From: Isoetes taiwanensis
Lineage: Eukaryota > Streptophyta > Lycopodiopsida > Isoetales > Isoetaceae
Assembly: GCA_021234155.1 (NCBI GenBank)
Contig: JAJEKV010000418.1
Span: 126,001-190,000, forward strand
Length of the DNA stretch: 64,000 nucleotides
Reading direction: 5' to 3'
Shown here: piece by piece, positions 58,950 through 64,000 of the stretch
How positions within the stretch are numbered: the stretch's first letter is position 1
Layout of the letters: every line of letters starts with the position of its first letter
Position numbers and translations under genes: made by a program
Notes under the pieces: model-generated
Databases searched by the model: none
What the model was told of the DNA's origin: nothing
What the model saw: the letters and a program-made list of their open reading frames with translations, nothing else

Positions 58950-60495
58950 TTAGCAACATGCCGCGATGATGCTTCCTCTCTTAAAGGAAAAAGAGAAAAA
59001 GGAAACCTGAGGAAACGGAAAGAAGAATCGAAAAGGAAATGAGAGGAAAATAGGAAAGAAAAACCTCTTCTTTGAAGAGTGAAAGGATGAAAAGGAAGGA
59101 ATATTGGAGCTGGAAAAGGGAATAAGGAAAAGGGTGGGGGAAAAGAAAGGCATTTGGGAAAAAAGAAAAGGGGGGTAAAAAAAAAGAAGAAAGGGAGAAT
59201 GTGAAGGGGCAAAAAGGCACGTGAGGAAAAGGAAAAAAAAAAAAAGAGAATGCAAAAAAAGGGAAGGAAAAAAGGCATGGGAAAAGGAAAGGAAAAGTAA
59301 AAAGGGAAGGAATAAATGGCTTGGAAAGGGAGTAGAAAAAAACTAAAGGAAAAATGAAGGGAAAAGGGCACCATCAAAGGGGAAGAGGGAAAGGGTGGAA
59401 AAAAGAGGAAAAGGGAAGGGAAAAAGGGAGCTGGAAATGAAAAAAGGGAAATGAAAAATAAAAGGGAGGGGGAAAGTGGAAAAAAAGAACCCGGAAAAAG
59501 CAAGAGGAAAGGGGAAGAGGGACAGGGGAAAAGGAGGGGGAAAGGGCAGGAGAAAGGGGAAAGAGGAAAGGGTGAACAAAGGGTAAAGGAAGGAAAAGAG
59601 CATGCAATGGAAGGGAAAAAGGCATGGGGAAAAGGGGGACGAGGAAAAAAAAGAGCAAGAAAATTAGGAAAAGAGAAGGAAAGAATGTCATGGAAAAGGG
59701 AAAGGGAAAAGGAAAAATAGAGAGAGGGGAAAAGGGGGAAGGAAAAGGTAGGGAAAGGAGGAAATGGAAGGGAAAAAAAAAAAAAGGTGGGGGAAAAGAG
59801 GAAAGGAAATGGGAAAAGAGAAGGGGGAAAAGGCAATAAAAAAAGGGCGTAAAGAAAGGGGAAAAAGAAGCCAAGAAGAGTATGGAAAGGGAAAAAAGAA
59901 AAGAAAAAGAGGGAAAGGGTGAGGAAAAGAGGAAAAAAAGGAAAGAATCCACTGTGGAAAAGGTTTGAAGAAGGGAAAGGGAAGGCAATAGGGGGAAACA
60001 AGGATGTGAAAAAAAAGAAGAAAAAAAAAGAAAAGAAAGAAAGAAAGGAAGCATGCAAGGAAAAAATGAAAAATGAAAAAGGAAAAAGGGAAGTAGGAAA
60101 GGGTGGGAAAAGAGGAAAAGGAAAAAAAGAAAATAGTGAGGAAAAGAAAAAAAAAAAAAAAAGCAAAAAGGGAAGGAAAAGCGGGAAAGGAATGGTAGGG
60201 AAGGAATAAATGGAGAGGAGTAGAAAAGCGAAGGAAAAATACCATCAATGGAGTACATGCAATTCAGGGGAAAGAAAGGGTTAGAAAGAAGGAAAGAATG
60301 TCGGAAGGAAGGAAAGGAAAAATCTAGGGAAAGGAGAAAATCGAAAAAAAGGTGGGGAAAAAGGAGGAATCGAAATTGCATGGAAAAAGGGAAAAGAAAG
60401 AAAAGAGGAAAGGGTGAGAAAAGAGGAAAAAAAAGGAAAGAATCCACGAGGGAAAGGTTTGCAACATGTATGCATGAAAAGGAAAGGAATTGTAA
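58950..60495. repeat. 1.5-kb polypurine/polypyrimidine tract
   Basis: The plus strand is nearly all A and G (GGAAAAG, GGGAAAGG and AAAAAG words), with rare pyrimidines. Larger units recur: GGCATGGG follows GGGAAAA at 59270 and 59610, and GAATCCAC followed by GGAAAGGTTTG/GGAAAAGGTTTG occurs at 59945 and 60437. Minus-strand frames of up to 421 codons are Phe/Pro/Ser/Leu low complexity caused by composition. Confidence 0.9.
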
Positions 60496-60599
60496 AGAAT
60501 AATTGCTCGAATATATTAACAATGGAGTACTGGGTTATTCTCTCATTGCTGGCCAATGTATCATTCTGAGGGTCTCGATCCAACTTTCTAGTTATATGT

Positions 60600-61115
60600 T
60601 AATAATGTGGTTTTGTATCATATGTAGTGTCACATATAGTACCAAACGTGGTACACTATCTGAATAGTGGGTGGAGCGCCAGTATGTTTTACATACTTAA
60701 TGTCATATGTGATGTTAGATATGGTGATACTTGTGAATGGTGGATTATGCGTCATATGTGGTGACTGGCTGGCGCTAAATATTGCACCAGCTATCGCCGC
60801 ATATGGGGTGGTGGATGCTGCCGGATGTGAAGTTGCCTTACGTGCATTGTGGTGCCGCGTGTAGTTGTCAATGTGGCACCACTATGGATCCACATTTTTG
60901 CACCACATGTGTGGTGTCTTTCATGCGTTGTGGTCTTGGTAATGGATTGTCATATGTGGTGCCTTGGGTGCATTGTGGTGCCATATGTGGTGTGGCATGT
61001 GGCACGGTTGGTGCCACATGCACACTACATGTGGTGAATATGACACCATTTGTGGTGCAAAGTTTGTCATGATGGAATTTGTGGTGTGTAAAGTGGTGTT
61101 TTGTTGTGTCATGTG
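60600..61115 (+). repeat. Degenerate repeat of CATATGTGGTG words
   Basis: CATATGTGGTG or one-base variants occur about ten times (for example at 60744, 60950 and 60991), mixed with CATTGTGGTGCC and GCCACATG/GCACCACATG, the reverse complement form. Spacing is irregular, about 25-60 bp. It looks like a diverged minisatellite with both orientations of the core word. Confidence 0.7.
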
Positions 61116-61986
61116 GGTACTAACCTTGGATTTTTCCGTTGAATTCAGGACCTTTGGGAGAATGGATCCAACTCTACAAGATCGAAGTGATTGATGTAAA
61201 GGCAAGGTTGCAAACTTGTGATCAAAACTGCGGAGTGCTACAAATGAAGGTTGACAACTTGAGTTCAGGGCAGAAGATGAATAAGATTTAAAAATAGGGG
61301 AAGAGAATGATTAAGGTTAAACCAAGTCACGTGAGGGCGGTATTAGGGACTATATGCCCAGAATGGAAATTTGAAGGAACTATTACGGAGAACTTGGACA
61401 AAAATGAGGAGCTTAATCTGTGTCGGCCTGAGGAAAGCGGAACCTACTTGACATTGAAAGTCTTGGAACCAAGGTTAGAGAGGTTTACGTCTTGCAAGGA
61501 CCGTCTTCCTTTATTTGTCTTGGATCCACTACTTTAGGACCTTGATAAATTTTGAAGATTATGGTAGTGTTTGTCCGATGCAGTGGCAAAGATCCTCTCG
61601 GTGGATGGGAAACCACTACCAACTTTGATTCTTGAATACGGTCCCCAACCACCATCTTCCATATGCCTTTCGGCCTCTTGAGGTACTTCATAACAAAGTT
61701 CTGAAGTGCTTAGTATAATTGTATTCTCATTGACAAATTTGCGTTCACTTTGGGATTTGTAATCAACATTGCATTGAGAATTCTTTGTCATGAATTTTTC
61801 TGACATGGGTACAAACCTTAGGTGTGAGTAGGGAGGATCAAAAGCAACTTCAAGCTCTTTGAGGCACTTATAGGTGAGCACTTATAGGTAGCTTAGTTTA
61901 CATGCTAAGGGCCTGATGTAAGGGACCCGGTCCAGTGGGATTAGTGGACTTCTAAAGTAGCTTAGTCTCTTTAGTTTGTCATGTTT
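61116..61986. other. Stretch with short unrecognised frames
   Basis: Minus-strand frames at 61881-61534 (115 codons) and 61691-61485 overlap in different phases, and neither has a motif that I recognise. A plus-strand frame at 61307-61537 is likewise unassigned. Confidence 0.4.
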
Positions 61987-62053
61987 GATGTATCTAATTT
62001 GCCCCCCAGGATGAGGTCTCTCTCACTCATTTAGGTGTGAGATTAGATACATC
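61987..62053 (+). ncRNA. Candidate hairpin 1 (miRNA-precursor-like or MITE core)
   Basis: GATGTATCTAAT (61987-61998) is the exact reverse complement of ATTAGATACATC (62042-62053). An inner ATGAG/CTCAT pair (near 62010 and 62025) extends the fold. Its surroundings (TTAGTCTCTT upstream, AAGCAGG downstream) match those of hairpin 2, so both derive from one duplicated unit. Function is not shown by sequence alone. Confidence 0.45.
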
Positions 62054-62164
62054 AAGCAGGAAAACTTCGAAAGTAAGCAGGCATAAAACAAGATAGCAAT
62101 CTTTTCATCACGGCTTAGTCTCTTCCATCTGGTGCTTAATCTCTTTTTGCTTGTCTGTTTATTG

Positions 62165-62223
62165 TATCTAAAGTGCCCCCAGGATGAGATCTTCTAAGCT
62201 CATTTTAGGGGGCACTTTAGATA
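62165..62223 (+). ncRNA. Candidate hairpin 2, 16-bp perfect stem
   Basis: TATCTAAAGTGCCCCC (62165-62180) pairs perfectly with GGGGGCACTTTAGATA (62208-62223). After a 3x4 internal loop, ATGAG (62184-62188) pairs with CTCAT (62199-62203), leaving a ~10-base loop. It shares CCCCCAGGATGAG and the flanking words with hairpin 1 about 176 bp upstream. It could be a small-RNA precursor or the core of a MITE; I cannot decide. Confidence 0.45.
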
Positions 62224-64000
62224 TATATATAAGCAGGGGAACATCGTAAAAGAGTAAAAAAGTCACGGAGCTTAGTTAAAAAACCAAAGCATAGTTACAA
62301 TCAATTGTGTTTCAATTCCATGTTTGAGAGCATGGTCTGGTTTACTAATTCAGGTCTAACATTTCATCTTTTTGGTGGCAATGACTTTGTGAGTCCATAT
62401 AGCACACTAAAAGGGAATTATTTTCTACCCTCAAAGGTAACCAAGTCTTGTTTGATGCAATTGGGATATAGCTTACTTCTTCATCCCTACTTTGTAGATA
62501 TAGAGGTACAATGTGGTCAACTGGGGGACAAGACCTCACACCTTCGAAAGCATTAGACCTGGAGATAGAAACTTCGGAACCGTCGGAAGATGCATCGGGT
62601 TACGAGGGAACTTCCGGACAAATCGGTAGATGTCAACAAATCCAGTAGGTGCATCAAGTCAAGCTCAGGACAACAATCGCGGATCGGCCGGTCATTAAGT
62701 CATGCTCCACCAATCTGCCAAACCGGCCGGATGCATCGGGTTATAATCTGAACAAATCGTTAGGTGAATGTAAGTCACAAGGTAACTTCCAACCTTTTAT
62801 TGCTGTCTTCTTTTTAATTTGACCCATATAGTTACCAAATCATTAAATTTTGCATTTGGAAGTGTCTCGGAGAAAAAGCAAGAAGCGGAATTCCAAGCAA
62901 AGACACCTCAAGACATTGAAGGCGAAGTTTCCACCACACTTGCGAAGAGATCTTTGAAGACCAGTTTCACCCTGCACCAAGAAATCTTTGAGAAGAAGTT
63001 TCCAGCCCACCAACTCTGTCCATGCGAGGAGACTACAAGGTTAAGCCCAATCCTGCTTGTTTTTACTACAATGGAGTTACGGGTAGAAACTATGACAAAA
63101 GTCGGTTATTACCTTTGCCAAAGAAGTTGGTGTTAAGTTGATCACATACCGGAGAACCAGTGTGGTAGTAACTAGACCCAGGCTGGGCCGAGTTCATAGA
63201 TTGGTGCGGTCAAAATTTTCATATAGCACTTTGGTCCCAACTGCGGGCTCAAAACTTGAGTGATAGTTAAGGGAGCATTGATGAAACACAAGGACAAATT
63301 CAAGTTCATATGGAATCGGGATCGGTGTACCAACACAAATTTATTTAACGATTGGAAAGCCAATTTTTGAAGCACCTCAAAAAGGTCTGACAATTTCGGA
63401 GTTTCACAAAAGAGCGTGCTTCTCATTGATGTAGCCGGATACAAAGGATATCTCAATGGCCAAACACCATGATCTGTCCAAGCAATTTGGAGCCACGACA
63501 TAGTAGATGGCAATTTCCTCATGAATGATCTAAAGGTTTGGCCGGGGGTTCTTTGAAGGCGGGGAATGTCTGAAAGTTATAACCGAAAGCAACAAAATCT
63601 TTGAATATGTTTGACATTGAGAGTCAAATTTGTATTAATATGATGAAAAATATAGAACTAAAGCCTAGAAATAGTATTATTGTGTATATGATGTAACCTC
63701 TCTTGACTTTTTAATATAAACAAAGTTTTACTTCAATTGTTCATTTCTTGGCTATTTCAATGTTCCTCAAGGTTTTCAATGATCTTCCATTTTTGAATGT
63801 AAAACTTACACCACTAACACGAGGGCTACTTGATGTTAAGAGTGCACATCAAATGAGAACACTTGCCACTTGAAGTGTTTAAAGGGCCAATGAGGCCTCT
63901 TGTGCTTGATCAAGAGGCAATCGAATATTGGAGAAAAGTAGGGATTGGTTCGTTTGTGAGGGATAGTCTATTTCTTCATGAGGTTAGTAATTTAATATAA
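62224..64000. other. Terminal stretch with unassigned frames and short repeats
   Basis: GATGCATCGGGTTA occurs twice (near 62590 and 62730) among other imperfect words. Plus-strand frames at 62305-62556 and 62819-63136 have protein-like composition but no family that I know. At 63260-63540 the plus strand reads fragments such as KHKDKFKFIWNRDR, DVAGYKGYLNGQTP and WSHDIVDGNFLMND in neighbouring frames, and the minus strand is also open (63522-63172). One of these may be an exon of a frame-damaged gene. Confidence 0.35.

Noticed and set aside
58901-60522. Long minus-strand open frames (up to 421 codons) rich in Phe, Pro, Ser and Leu
   Set aside because: They follow from the polypyrimidine strand, which lacks stop codons by composition; several overlapping frames are open at once and none has a domain.

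Overview
The window is nuclear DNA of a land plant. The evidence is two intron-rich genes of plant type (a ceramide glucosyltransferase and a SnRK1 gamma subunit), long AT-rich intergenic stretches, and abundant LTR and LINE retrotransposons. Low gene density and 2.1-2.5 kb LTRs point to a large, repeat-rich genome. I cannot name the species; the gene sequences look somewhat distant from those of flowering plants, so a bryophyte, lycophyte or fern is possible. No bacterial-type genes, CRISPR arrays or operons were seen.

Layout. 1-848: remains of a LINE reverse transcriptase (minus). 2591-6143: ceramide glucosyltransferase gene in about 14 exons (plus). 6504-8839: SnRK1 gamma (KING1/SNF4-like) gene in 7 exons (minus), convergent with the first. 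8903-9692: foldback element with ~155-bp inverted arms, next to the SnRK1 gamma start and holding a nested LINE tail. 11905-12354: a TRIM-like mini-LTR element. 12434-17745: a non-coding LTR element with ~2.45-kb LTRs around only ~390 bp. 17760-18950: exons of an unrecognised minus-strand gene, abutting that element. 19.2-27.7 kb: minisatellites, a retroposed 1.2-kb sequence with a 13-bp target duplication, a (CCACA/TGTGG)-rich block, palindrome-rich tandem repeats and a few small ORFs. 27923-31683: a 5'-truncated Ty1/copia element (minus). 31690-37040: 5.3 kb with extreme T over A bias. 37045-53640: two Ty3/gypsy interiors sharing three LTRs in tandem (minus). 53640-56160: degraded LINE copies (plus), partly intermingled with LTR sequence. 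56.2-64 kb: repeats, including a 1.5-kb polypurine tract and a pair of sister hairpins.

Both cellular genes carry many one-base indels in conserved exons while their splice sites remain canonical. Paired repeats differ preferentially at CAG/CTG sites. Together this suggests residual long-read consensus error, perhaps linked to plant CHG methylation, rather than simple gene death. The protein calls rest on remembered family sequences; no search was run.
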